A stretch of DNA of 64,000 nucleotides. Origin: Rathayibacter sp. VKM Ac-2879 (GTDB taxonomy: Bacteria; Actinomycetota; Actinomycetes; Actinomycetales; Microbacteriaceae). Within the stretch, counting starts at the first letter, position 1; each line of letters opens with the position of its first letter. The notes below the pieces were generated by a model, which ran no database searches, was not told the origin of the DNA, and saw only the letters and a program-made list of their open reading frames with translations. Location: NCBI RefSeq assembly GCF_015351245.1, contig NZ_JADKSO010000004.1, forward strand, positions 287,996-351,995, in the 5' to 3' direction. The translations under genes were made by a program, and so were the position numbers. Shown in pieces: positions 50,630 through 61,600 of this stretch.

Positions 50630-53600
50630 GAGTCCCCCCTCCCCGGGCCGCCGACGACGGTCGCGCCCGTGGGGAGCGTCGTCTCGAGCCCGTCGACCGC
50701 GCCGGGGGCCTCCTCTGAGGAGTGGGTCACGCCATCGCCTGAGGGGGCGCCGTCCTCCGCCTCCTCGCCGTGCCGGTCGACCTCGCCGCCGAGGCTGCGG
50801 AGGATGTCGAGGGCCAAACCGATCACGATGAGGTAGACCCCGATGTCGAAGAGGGTGGACGTGCCCAGGTGCAGCTCGCCGAGCACGGGGACGTCGAGGT
50901 CGAGCCAGCTCGACTCGAGCACCTGCAGGCCGAAGACGAGCGACGACACGGCGGTGCCGACGGCGAACAGGAGGCCCAGCCCGAGCACCTTGCCCGCGTC
51001 GATCGGAGCTGCCTCGCCGAGTTCGAAGCGTCCCCCCGCGAGGTAGCGCGCGACGAGGGCGAGGCCGGCGAGCAGGCCGCCCGCGAAGCCTCCGCCGGGC
51101 GTGTTGTGGCCGGTGAAGAGCAGGTAGACCGAGACGATCATCGCCGGGTGGAACAGGAGGCGCACCAGCACTTCGAGCACGATCGAGCGGTTCTCGGGGC
51201 GGAGGGTCCTCCCGGCCACGAGCCAGGAGCCTCGGTCGCGGGGGCCCTCTGCGGAGGCGGTGGCGGGTGCCGTGAGGTCGAGGGCGCGTTCGCGGCGCTC
51301 GCTCGCTCCCTGCGGTTCCAGGCGGGGAGCGCCTCCGGCCCGACTGGAGAGGAAGATCAGGCTCGCCACGCCGGTCGCGACGACGACGAGCACCGAGATC
51401 TCTCCCATCGTGTCCCACGCGCGGATGTCGACGAGCAGCACGTTGACGATGTTGCGGCCCTTGCCCTCCTCGTAGGCGAGGCGGGGCAGCTCGACCGAGA
51501 TCGGTGTGGCCGTTCGCGCGCCGAGCGCAATGGTCGCCACGATCGCCATCACGGCGCCGACCGAGATGCCGATCACGGCGCGCAGACGTTTGCGCATCGG
51601 CCGGTGCTTCTGCGCGATGCGGGTCGGGAGGCGGCGCAGCACGAGCACGAAGACCACGAGGGTCACCGTCTCGATGAGCGCCTGCGTGAGCGCGAGGTCG
51701 GGGGCCCCCTGGAGCGCGAAGAGCGCGACCATCCCGTAGCCGGTGGCGCCCGCGAGGAGCACCGCGGCGATCCGGTTGCGGGCGAGCGCGCAGAGGATCG
51801 CGGCGAGGATCATCACGGCCGCGACGGCGAGCTGGGCCGGGCTGTCCCACAGGACGAGCTCGTCGGGCCAGGTGCGCGTGAACGCCGCCGCTCCTCCCGC
51901 CCCGAGCACGAAGACGGCGAAGATCACCGTGAGGTAGCGGGGTAGCGAGCCGCGCTGCACGAACTCGGTGACCGTGCTCGCGACCCGGTCGAGCCAGCGG
52001 ACCGTCGCCCAGTAGCCCTCTGCCGAGTCGATCCAGTGGGGCAGCAGCGACTGGGCGCGCGCGACCGCGACACGCTTCGCGAAGAGGAGGAGCCCGACCG
52101 CGATCACCAGGGCGCTCAGCGCCAGCGCTGGCTCGAAGCCATGCCAGAGCGCGAGATGGTAACCCCCGTGGTCCGAGGCCTCAGCGGCGGCAGCGAGCGA
52201 CGGGTCGGCGTCGGGAGCGGCGAACGGAAGGGTGTCCGCGTAGACCGCGACGAGCGGATCGACGGCCGCCGCGGCGACACCTCCCACGAGGGTCGCCGCC
52301 GCCAGTACGACCGGCGCCGCCGTGAACGTCCGCGGCTCGGCGTGCAGCGAGGTGTCGTCGAGGCCGCGCTTGCGGGCGAAGGCGCCCCAGAAGAAGCGGG
52401 CCGAATACGCAACGGTGAGGATCGAGCCGAGCACGAGCCCGATCAGGGCGACCACTCCCCAGAGCGAGCCCTGCTCGATCGCCGAGATCAGGCTCGTGAA
52501 CACCGCCTCCTTGGCGACGAAGCCGAGCAGCGGCGGGAGGCCTGCCATCGAGAGCACGCCGACGAGCGCGGCTCCCGCGAGCACGGGCGCGCGCCTCCCG
52601 AGCCCGCTGAGCTTGCGGAGGTCGCGGGTGCCCGCGCGGTGGTCGACGATGCCGACCACGAGGAACAGCAGCGCCTTGAAGAGCGCGTGCGCGACGAGCA
52701 GCGCGAGCCCCGCGAGCGCCGCGTCGCGGGACCCGAAGCCGACAGCGACGGTGAGGAACCCGAGTTGACTGACCGTTCCGTACGCGAGCACCAGCTTGAG
52801 GTCGTATTGGCGCAGCGAGCGCCAGCCTCCGACGAGCATCGTCCAGACGCCGACGCTCACTACCACGGGCAGCCAGACGGAGTCGTCGGCGAAGCCCGGC
52901 GCGAGACGCGCGACGAGGTAGATGCCCGCCTTCACCATCGCCGCCGCGTGCAGATAGGCGCTCACCGGTGTTGGTGCAGCCATTGCGGCCGGTAGCCAGA
53001 AGTGGAACGGGACGAGCGCCGACTTCGAGAACGCGCCGAGGAGCACCAGGACGAGCGCCACCGAGACGAGCGGCCCGGAAGGGGCGGCCGCGACGATCCC
53101 CGCGAGGCTCGTGGTGCCGGACTGCACCACGAGGATCACGATGCCCACGAGCATCGCCAGCCCGCCGAGCGTCGTGACGAGGAGTGCCTGCAGGCCTGCA
53201 CCGCGGCTCTCTTTGCGGCCGCTGTAGTGACCGATGAGGAGGTAGGAAAGGACGCTCGTCGCCTCCCAGAACACGAAGAGGACGATGACGTCGTCGGCCG
53301 TGACCAGCCCGTACATGACTCCCGCGAAGGCGAACAGCAGAGCGGCGAAGCGCCCTAGCGAGGGTTCGTCGCGGCGGAAGTAGGTCGCGCAGTAGGCCAG
53401 CACGAGAGCACCGATGCCGCTGACGACGAGGGCGAGCACGAGCGAGAGGGCGTCGAGCCGGAATGACAGCGCAATGTCGAGGGCAGGCACCCACGGGATG
53501 CTCTCGCGTATCTCCCCGCCCGCGAGGACCGTGGGGAGCGAGAACGCCGTGGCGACGAAACTGCCTGCGGGCACGAGCGCCAGGGCATAGAACGTCTTCG

Positions 53601-53670
53601 GGCCGAAGCGGTCGACGACCCACGGAGTGGCGACGGCCAGCAGGAACGAGATCGCCAGGATGAGGAGCAT
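50626..53670 (-). CDS. mnhA: Na+/H+ antiporter subunit A fused with subunit B
   Basis: A 1,014-residue fusion. Residues ~1-780 are MnhA: a NuoL-like core (FVFWEATSVLSYLLIGHYSGRKESRG, KSALVPFHFWLPAAMAAPTPVSAYLHAA) and the NuoJ-like tail (PDLALTQALIETVTLVVFVLVLRRLP). Residues ~850-1000 are MnhB, with PGGGFAGGLLAGLALVARYLAGG. This fusion is typical of actinobacteria. ATG at 53670 follows GGGGAGGA; a GTG at 53700 is a possible longer start. It heads the operon. The complex exchanges Na+ (or K+) for H+ at the membrane and supports pH and salt tolerance. Confidence 0.94.
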   Translation of the reverse strand: MLLILAISFLLAVATPWVVDRFGPKTFYALALVPAGSFVATAFSLPTVLAGGEIRESIPWVPALDIALSFRLDALSLVLALVVSGIGALVLAYCATYFRRDEPSLGRFAALLFAFAGVMYGLVTADDVIVLFVFWEATSVLSYLLIGHYSGRKESRGAGLQALLVTTLGGLAMLVGIVILVVQSGTTSLAGIVAAAPSGPLVSVALVLVLLGAFSKSALVPFHFWLPAAMAAPTPVSAYLHAAAMVKAGIYLVARLAPGFADDSVWLPVVVSVGVWTMLVGGWRSLRQYDLKLVLAYGTVSQLGFLTVAVGFGSRDAALAGLALLVAHALFKALLFLVVGIVDHRAGTRDLRKLSGLGRRAPVLAGAALVGVLSMAGLPPLLGFVAKEAVFTSLISAIEQGSLWGVVALIGLVLGSILTVAYSARFFWGAFARKRGLDDTSLHAEPRTFTAAPVVLAAATLVGGVAAAAVDPLVAVYADTLPFAAPDADPSLAAAAEASDHGGYHLALWHGFEPALALSALVIAVGLLLFAKRVAVARAQSLLPHWIDSAEGYWATVRWLDRVASTVTEFVQRGSLPRYLTVIFAVFVLGAGGAAAFTRTWPDELVLWDSPAQLAVAAVMILAAILCALARNRIAAVLLAGATGYGMVALFALQGAPDLALTQALIETVTLVVFVLVLRRLPTRIAQKHRPMRKRLRAVIGISVGAVMAIVATIALGARTATPISVELPRLAYEEGKGRNIVNVLLVDIRAWDTMGEISVLVVVATGVASLIFLSSRAGGAPRLEPQGASERRERALDLTAPATASAEGPRDRGSWLVAGRTLRPENRSIVLEVLVRLLFHPAMIVSVYLLFTGHNTPGGGFAGGLLAGLALVARYLAGGRFELGEAAPIDAGKVLGLGLLFAVGTAVSSLVFGLQVLESSWLDLDVPVLGELHLGTSTLFDIGVYLIVIGLALDILRSLGGEVDRHGEEAEDGAPSGDGVTHSSEEAPGAVDGLETTLPTGATVVGGPGRGDS

Positions 53671-53794
53671 CACATGTTCCTCCCCAGGGGTACCCAGCAC
53701 ATAGTCGCGACCAGAGTATCGGAGGGGCTCGGAATGGAACCTGAGTGGCAGGAGGCTTGACGAGGGTGTCGACGCCCGTAGGACCCTGTGCGCC

Positions 53795-53800
53795 TAGCGT
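53795..53800 (+). promoter_or_regulatory. -10 element (TAGCGT), leaderless beta-propeller gene
   Basis: TAGCGT ends 6 bases before the ATG at 53807. Confidence 0.5.
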
Positions 53801-53806
53801 GGAGGC

Positions 53807-54703
53807 ATGGCCCGATCCCTGCTCCCCGGACAGCTTTGCCGCCTCCGCCTCCACGATGTCGACTCGGGACTCGTCACGACGGTGTTCGAGTCCGACACGA
53901 TCCTCGTGGAGGCACCCAACTGGTCGCCCGACGGCTCGTCCCTCGTCGTGAACGGTGACGGCGGGCTCTTCCGCCTCCCGCTCGTCGGCCCCCGTGCGGG
54001 GTCCCTCGAGGCGATCTCGCTCGACGGCGTACCCGAAGAGCTCAACAACGATCACGTGCTCGCGCCCGGCGGAGGCGTCGCCTACGTCTCCGCGCGCGAC
54101 GGGCACCTCTACGCGGTCGCCCTCGACGGCTCCGAGCCCGCCCGGCGCATCACGGAGCCGCGGCCCGGCCCTCGCTTCAAGCACTATCTGCACGGAGTCT
54201 CGCCCGACGGGACGCTGCTCGCCCTGATCGGAGGCGGCGCGGACGCCTCCGGTCGGTGGGTCACCAACGTCTACACGATGCCGAGCTCGGGTGGGCCGCT
54301 GACGATGCTCACCGACGATGCGTGGGCCGACGACGGCGTCGACGTCGGGGCCGGCGCGCTGTGGTTCAACTCCGAACGGGGGAGCGGGCGGGCGCAGCTG
54401 TTCCGGATGGCCTTCGACGGCTCCCGGCTCGTGCGCGTCGTCGAGTCGCCGACCGTCGACTGGTTCCCGCACGTATCGCCCGACGGCGCGCGCCTGGTGT
54501 ACCTCTCTTATGCGGAGGGGACGAGCGGGCATCCCGAGAACCTCGACGTGGAGCTGCGGCTGATCGACCTCGTCGGACGTGAGTCGCGCGAGCCCGGGCG
54601 CGTCGTGCAGCGGCTCTTCGGCGGTCAGGGCACCACGAACGTCTCGGGCTGGGCGCCGGACTCGCGCCGCTTCGCCTACGCCGACTATCCGCTGCGCGGC
54701 TGA
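53807..54703 (+). CDS. TolB-like beta-propeller (WD40-type) protein
   Basis: A 298-residue protein with repeated blade motifs of the TolB/DPP-type form: PNWSPDGSSLVVNGDGGLFRLP, RDGHLYAVALDG, HGVSPDGTLLALIGGG, HVSPDGARLVYLSYAEGT and GWAPDSRRFAYADYP. The xSPDGxxLxY pattern recurs about five times. No signal peptide is seen, so it acts in the cytoplasm. Such proteins are common and have no clear assigned reaction. Leaderless start; divergent from mnhA. Confidence 0.85.
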   Translation: MARSLLPGQLCRLRLHDVDSGLVTTVFESDTILVEAPNWSPDGSSLVVNGDGGLFRLPLVGPRAGSLEAISLDGVPEELNNDHVLAPGGGVAYVSARDGHLYAVALDGSEPARRITEPRPGPRFKHYLHGVSPDGTLLALIGGGADASGRWVTNVYTMPSSGGPLTMLTDDAWADDGVDVGAGALWFNSERGSGRAQLFRMAFDGSRLVRVVESPTVDWFPHVSPDGARLVYLSYAEGTSGHPENLDVELRLIDLVGRESREPGRVVQRLFGGQGTTNVSGWAPDSRRFAYADYPLRG

Positions 54704-54798
54704 CGGCAGTCGGTCGGCGCCGCCCGGCCGGGGTGCTATTGTCTAACGGTGCCAAATCGCGGGCACGCCCTGCAAGGGGCACGAGCGCCCGCAGGTAC

Positions 54799-54870
<72 letters not shown>

Positions 54871-54904
54871 CCGTTCCCGGCAGGCCGAGCCTCCGGAAAC
54901 GCGC

Positions 54905-54978
54905 GGCGGGGTAGCTCAGGTGGTTAGAGCACACGGCTCATAATCGTGGTGTCGCGGGTTCAAGTCCCGCTCCCGCTA
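54905..54978 (+). tRNA. tRNA-Met (CAT), elongator
   Basis: Acceptor stem GGCGGGG/TCCCGCT with G-U pairs at both ends, A73, CCA encoded next (54979-54981), and anticodon CAT at 54939-54941 in a CTCATAA loop. T-loop TTCAAGT. The sequence matches the elongator tRNA-Met pattern; a tRNA-Ile2 reading (lysidine) cannot be ruled out from sequence alone. Confidence 0.9.
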
Positions 54979-55038
54979 CCAAGACATGTGTACTCGAACA
55001 AATTCATCGGGATGTTGGCTGAGGCTGGTCTTGGTGGA

Positions 55039-55068
55039 GGCGTCGGAGTTTTTCTCCGGCGCCTTTTT
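55039..55068 (+). terminator. Rho-independent terminator after tRNA-Met
   Basis: GGCGTCGGAG and CTCCGGCGCC pair as a 10-bp stem (one G-T) with a TTTTT loop, followed by TTTTT. This is the only T-run terminator in the window. Confidence 0.85.
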
Positions 55069-55626
55069 GTGTTGCTCCCGCTTGGGCGGCCTCGTGGACC
55101 GTGCTCAGGGCGGGCTGTTCATGCCGGCCCGCACGGGATGCTGGCGGAGCCAGTTGTGTCCGGCATGGTCTTGTCTTCGGGTGCGGGGTGAGCGCCTCAG
55201 CTTGGCGTCGGTGGACGAGTCGCGCGAAAGGGCAGGGCCGCGGCGCCGATGAGCGCGGGGATGGCAGCGCCGAGGATCGCGGACGTTGCGGTGGTGTCCT
55301 CCGACGCGTCGATTGTGGTCGAGCAGCTCGATGTGCCCTGCGCCCAGAGGCGTTGCCGCCAAGGGTCGCCCGGCCCTGGCGGCGCTAGTGTGTCGATGTG
55401 GACGAGGCTGCGGACGCGCCGCATGCTGAACCCACCCGCGCTGCAAACCGACTCCGCGTCTGCCGGGGACAAGCTGTGTGCTGATGAAACGAGCAATCAT
55501 CGCGTGTGCCCTATTGGGGTGAGTCAAGCGTAAACTCGGCGTGTCGCTTTGATTCTGTGCCTCCTCGTCGGGTTCTCTGAGCTGTCTCCCACTTCGCGGA
55601 GGTCGTTTCAGCCTTGGGGGAGTGGC
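55069..55626. other. Gap before the RHS gene
   Basis: About 560 bases lie between the tRNA terminator and the RHS start. A minus-strand frame (55197-55424) is the only protein-like one. The plus strand has only GC-driven frames. No att duplication of the tRNA-Met 3' end was seen. Confidence 0.4.
55197..55424 (-). CDS. Possible small membrane protein
   Basis: A 75-residue frame: MRRVRSLVHIDTLAPPG, then STTIDASEDTTATSAILGAAIPALIGAAALPF, giving one hydrophobic segment (~45-63). No ribosome site or good -10 is seen upstream, so it is offered at low confidence. No family recognised. Confidence 0.3.
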   Translation of the reverse strand: MRRVRSLVHIDTLAPPGPGDPWRQRLWAQGTSSCSTTIDASEDTTATSAILGAAIPALIGAAALPFRATRPPTPS

Positions 55627-58600
55627 GTGTCTCGTCGCCGTATTCGTTCTGTTGTGTCGGTCTTGGCAGCGTCGCTTGCTGTCGTACTAGGGGTCACCGT
55701 CGTTGACGTCAGTTCTGCTTCGGCGTTGACGACGCAAGCGCGGGCGCGTGTGGTCGCCGAGCAGGCGGCTCTCGACGCGGCTGGAAAGACCGATCCGAAT
55801 GTGTACCCCGTCGAGGAGTCGGAGCCGCCTACTCTGGAGGACCCGTCGACGGACGGTGGAGCGGCGCCCGAGGCGATCGTCCCCTCCAACGCTCCGGTTC
55901 CTGAGGAATCCACTGTGCCGACGCCTGCGCCCGAGGAAACCGCCGTCCCGGACCCGGAGGCTCTCGAGGATCTTGAATCGAAACCAGTGGCGGAGCGAGA
56001 CGAGTACTCCACCACCTATGAACTCGAGGACGAGAAGAAGGCCACGGTCATCTCCGCCGCACCGATGAACGTGCAGGACGACTCTGGGAAGTGGGTCGAA
56101 GCGGAGACAGAGCTCTCGACGACCGGCAACAGTTCGTGGCTCGGGCGGGGTGGAGCCGAAGTTGAGCTTCACCCGCTCGCTCCGCAGTTCGCGGAGTACG
56201 CCGATGACGAGAACGTTCTCACGATGACGCGCGACGAGCACTCACTCGGCTTCGAGCTTGAGGGTGCAGCGCACTCCGTGCTGCGTCGGGACCTGTCACC
56301 TTGGGCGGACGACGAGGCGAAGTCGCACCTCGAGTACCTCGATCTCTTTGACGGCGTGGACCTCGTCTACGACGTCGGCCAGGCGGACGTGAAGGAGAAC
56401 TTGCGCCTGAAGAAGGTTCCGGCTCCCGGACAGTCCACCTGGACGTGGGAGGTAGACGCGCCGGGGCTGACTGTGTCGAAGACCGACGACGGCAACGTCG
56501 AGTTCCGCGACGCCGCGGGCGAGGTCGTCTACACCGTTCCCCGGCCTGTGATGTGGGACTCCTCCGGCACCGAGAAGAAGGCGGACGCTGACGCCGAGAT
56601 AGAGCTGACCGTGGCACAGCGGGCCGGCAGAACGCTTCTCTCCATTTCCCCGTCGCGCTCCTGGCTTGAAAGCAGTAAGCGTGTCTATCCGGTATACGTG
56701 GATCCGACGACAGTAGCGAATGTGATTTCGACTAGAGCGTTCAAAAGTAACGGTCAGACTAACGATGGTATGACCCAAGTCGGCAATACTAACTCGAACG
56801 GCGTGTGGCGCTCTATCGTCCATTTTGACTACGAGCAGGTCTTCGGCAAGCAGATCATTGCCACTCAGGTTGACGTGACGAAAATCTGGCCGGACGGTAC
56901 CTCCGGTACGTACACCGGAGGCATCCATGACGTGACCTGCATGGGCTTCAACTGCGCCGGAGCCAAGCTCGCCGACCTCACCATTTCCAACACCAATGGG
57001 ACCTCAACGAACGGCGACGGCCTGAACCGAAAGATCGTCGAGTGGGTGAAGAACCGCAATTCCGGCGGGAATCTCATGATCGGCGGCGACGAGGGCGCAG
57101 GCAACTTCTCCTACCGCCGCGTGGATGTGCAGATGCAGATTCTCTGGAAGGACTACCCGGCCGCCGGCTGGAACCCGCTCCCAGGGGACAAGGCGCCTCG
57201 CCAGACGCTTACACCCGACCTGCACGCGGATGCCTACTATAATCCCACCGATCAGCCGCTCGCCCACCTCTACCGCATCAGCGAGAACCCGAACCCCGAT
57301 GTCGGAACTCTCTGGGACACGGGATGGATCTCCAACGAGACGGTCGAAGTGCCGGTAGGCGTGCTCAAGCGCAACACCACCTATTACTGGCGCACCTGGG
57401 TCCACGACGGATACGACGGCTACCTCGGTCAGTCGACCGTTGCCGTGTCCAACGTCTTCAGCTTCACCACCGACGACGTCCGGTTCGGGCTACCGACCGG
57501 ACCTATCGACGACGCCGTCATCACCACCCTTACGCCCACGCTGACCATCACTGACCCCGCTCAGCCATCCGGCGAGGACGTCGACTACTCCTTTCGCATC
57601 GCCACCGATACAGGCGCCGCGAACGGGCAGGTCGTGAACTCCGGCTGGCAGAAGAGCCCCACCTACACCGTGCCCAAGGGTGCGTTGCTGGACGGCGTCG
57701 CCTACTCGTGGACCGTATGGGTGAAGAACAGCGTCGACGAATGGCGTCCCGACTGGACGAACTCCTTCGTCACCAACCTCCGCGTCAATGATCCCGGTCC
57801 CTCGCCGACCGACACAGTGGGACCCGCAACAGTGAACCTCGCCAACGGAAACCTGGGGCTGAGCTTCACCTCACCCACGGTGGAGACGCCCGGTGGCTCC
57901 ATGGGAATGAACTTTGTCTATAACAGCCAGTCGACCAGCAACTCGGGCCTCGTCGGGACGTACTACAACATCCCCTCCTTCACCGGTTCGCCCTCGAGGG
58001 AGTTCGGCGGGTGGACCCCGAACCTCGTCCGCACCGACCCGACACCCGGCGGCATCTGGAACGACTCCTCCCCGCTCCCGGGGGTGGTCAGTCATGACAA
58101 CTTCACCGCCGATTGGACTGGCCAGATCCGGCCGCCCGCCGGCACCTGGAAGTTCAAGACAGTCCGCGACGACGGCGTAATCCTCGACATCGGCGGCACG
58201 AACCTCATCGACAAGTGGGGCGACGCCGGGACGGATGGCTGGAGCGGCCCGATGGGCTTCGCGTCGGGTGAGTCCAAGACGTTCCGGATGCGGTACTTCG
58301 AACGCACCGGCGGAGCTCAGGTGACGCTGCAAGCGCAAAAGATCGACGCGAACGGCGCCGTGCTGCAAACCGTCGCCTCTGTTCCCGGCGACTGGTTCAC
58401 CAAGCGCACGATCCTTCCGGACGGGTGGGGTGCGTCTGCTCCGCTGGCCGGCGCCGAGTACTTCTACGTGAAGGCCGACGGCAAGGAAGGATCGATCACC
58501 TATACCGACATCTACGGCGCCCAGCACGTCTACGAGAAAAAGTCCGACGGCAGCTACAAGCCTCCGGCCGGAGAGAACGGAATCGCGGCGATCAGCGGGG

Positions 58601-61600
58601 ACGGCATCATCTCCCTCGACGATGCCGGCCTGATCACCACGTTCAAGAAGGACGGCGGCCAGGTCGATCAGGTTGTCAGCACGACGACCGCGACCAAGCC
58701 GATCGCTCCTGTCGTCAGCTATAGGAGTGATGGGCGGATCGACCGGATCTCAGACCGGTTCTCGAAGAAATCGGACGGCAGCTACAGCCGTGTCGTCCGG
58801 TTCCTCTACGGCTCGGACACCGCCTCCTCGAGTGGACTCTCGAACGGGAATGACCAGAGCAGCGGCAAAGTCTGTCTGCCCGGCCCGCAGGGCACCGCGC
58901 CGTCCCCCGTGTATCCGCCGAGCGACTACCTCTGCCGAATCATCTACCCCGGTGACGCGCCCGGATTTGAAGATGACACGAGATTGCTCTATGACAAAAA
59001 CGGATACCTTGTATCAACTATTAACCCAGGTAGCGAGTCGACGAGCTTCGCATACAATGAGCAAAAACTTCTGAAGTCGGTTCGCACTGCGACAATGTCT
59101 GATTGGCTGAAGTCGAGTGGCGCGGTGATATCGGACGCCAACGCGTCACTGACGATCGACTACGCGGCCAACCGTGTCACCCGCATCCTTGGAGCGGCGC
59201 CTGATGGTGTAACCAGCTCTCAGCGCACGGGTAAGTCATATTCCTACGATGTGACGCCTAGTGGTTCGGTTCAGGGCAAGACGACTGTCAAGGCAATTAA
59301 GGCGAACGGATCCGTAATTGCAAACACGGGGAATGCATCAGGTATTGCAAATTCGGTGTCCTATGACGCAGGTTTCCGAACGCTCTCGTCGACCACCGCC
59401 CTCGGACTGACTGCGTCGGCAACGTGGGATGAGCAGGACCTTCAGCTTTCGTCTACTGACCCTCAAGGTAGAATGTCGACAACTCTCTATGACCAGCGAG
59501 ATCGAGCGGTAGCAAGCTACGGTCCGGCGCCGGCCTCGTGTTACGGGACGGACCGCCGCCCGACGCAAGCCTGCGCATCGACGACGGGTCGATCTGAAAC
59601 TGCCTACGATGAAGGCCTACGTGGCCTGTCGGTCGTGGACTTTGATAACGATCAATTTGCAGGTACACCCAAGAGGTATGGACTAGACGTCGGTGCCAAG
59701 GACGGAGTCCTCTCCGAGAACTGGGGATCCGCGCAGATTAACCAGGTCGGCACTGACGCCTGGTCCGCGCGCTTCACGGGAACGATCACCTTCCCGAGCG
59801 CGGGCGATTACCAGTTCAGAACTTTCGCAGACGACGGCACAAACCTGTGGATTGACAACAAGCTCGTTATTCTTGATGTCAAGCCGGCTTCGGCACATTG
59901 GTCTCCAACTGGAACCTTCCACGCGGACTTCGCAGGGCAGGAAGTGACCATCCGGCTCGACTACGCCGATATGGGGGGCGACGCGCGCGTCGAACTTCAC
60001 TGGCAGACTCCCGGCAGCACCGCTGGAACCCTCGTTCCTGGTGACAGGCTCAAGCCGGACTATGGGTTCGCAACGACCGAGAAGACTTTCGATCAAACGC
60101 CAATCGCATCCACAACCTCCGCGCCGTCGACGACAACGAGGAAGGTCTACGGGACGAGCGGGGGAACCGACCAGCAGTGGCTGGGTCTCATCGCCTCGAC
60201 CTCTGTGGATCCAACCGGGTTGAATCTCACGACAGCAACGCAATTCGCCGGGGCGGATCAGGGGTGGCGCCGCACCGGAAAGACTCTTCCAGCCGCAACT
60301 TCCTCCGGAGCGACCGCCGACACCAGTGGTCTCTCGGTGACCTACTACCCCACGTCGGAACTAACCAGCACCGCGGCGTGCGGTGTGCCGGTGGGTACAA
60401 GTCAGGCCGGATTTATAAAGTCCGAGAGGGGAGCCACACCCGCAAGCGGTTCGGCGGTGACGCGAGAGTACATTTACGACGAGCTGGGCCGTACCGCCGG
60501 GAGCAAGAGAACCTCTGATAGTACTTGGACATGCACCTCTAGGGACGACCGGGGCAGGATTATCAGCTTGTCCTATCCGGCGGCTACTGGGACAGTGGCA
60601 CGCACGATTACCACGACCTATGAGACTGCAGCGGGAGATCCGCGGACGACCAAGACTTCTGACACTGGGGTCACTAATTCCCCGAACGGTGGGACTATTA
60701 CGACGACTATTGACCTCTTGGGTCGAGTGACGTCATACACGGACGTGTGGAACACGACCACTCTCACGACCTACGATGCCGCCAGCAGGGCAACCCAGAC
60801 GAAGTCGACGCAGGGCGCGTCAACGTCGACTCGAACGCTTGAGTATGACGTCGACGGAAAAGTGACGAAGGTCAAAGACGGGACTACGGATCTGGCCACC
60901 GTGACCTACGGTGCAAGCGGTGTTGATGCTGGTCTGATCACTAGTGTCACTTACCCCGCGAGCGGCGCAGGCAACGGGACGAGCCTCGGGAACGTAGCTC
61001 GGGACAACGCTGGTGCGCAGACGAAACTGACGTGGACATTCGCATCTGGTGCGGCAGTCACTGACGAGGTCGTTCGGTCACAGGCTGGACGAGTTGTCCA
61101 GAACATGCTAACCGTCGCTGGCCAGTCTGCGCTTGTTTCCAGCTACAAATACGACCCGGCGGGTCGGCTCACAAATGCATCGATCCCCGGTCATTCTCTT
61201 ACTTACGGTTATGCCGATACGAATTGTGCGGCGAATGGCTCCGTGAACGCGGCCGGTAAAAACGGTAACCGCACATCAATGACAGACCAGCCGACGGCTG
61301 GCGGAGCGACAACCGCATCATATTGTTATGATGCAGCAGATCGACTCCTGTCCAGCCAGGTGACCGGCGCAGCCGCAGGTGCCGACCCAGTCGCCGACGG
61401 AGTAGGCGCTACGGAGCTTGCATACGATGCGAAGGGTCGTACGACGAAGCTCGGTGACCAGACCTATAGTTACGACCTTGCCGATCGCCACACGAAGACG
61501 ACTCAGCCCGACAGTACGATCGTCGAGTATGTGAGGGACGCCACTGATCGGATTGTCGCTCGTATCCACACGGCAGCAGGAGAGTCTTCGCGGATAATTC

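Noticed and set aside
54905-54981. tRNA-Met as an integration site for the RHS region
   Set aside because: No integrase gene and no second copy of the tRNA 3' end were found inside the window.
55105-55527. Minus-strand frame of 140 codons before the RHS gene
   Set aside because: His/Arg-rich shadow composition; the other frame (55197-55424) is at least partly protein-like.
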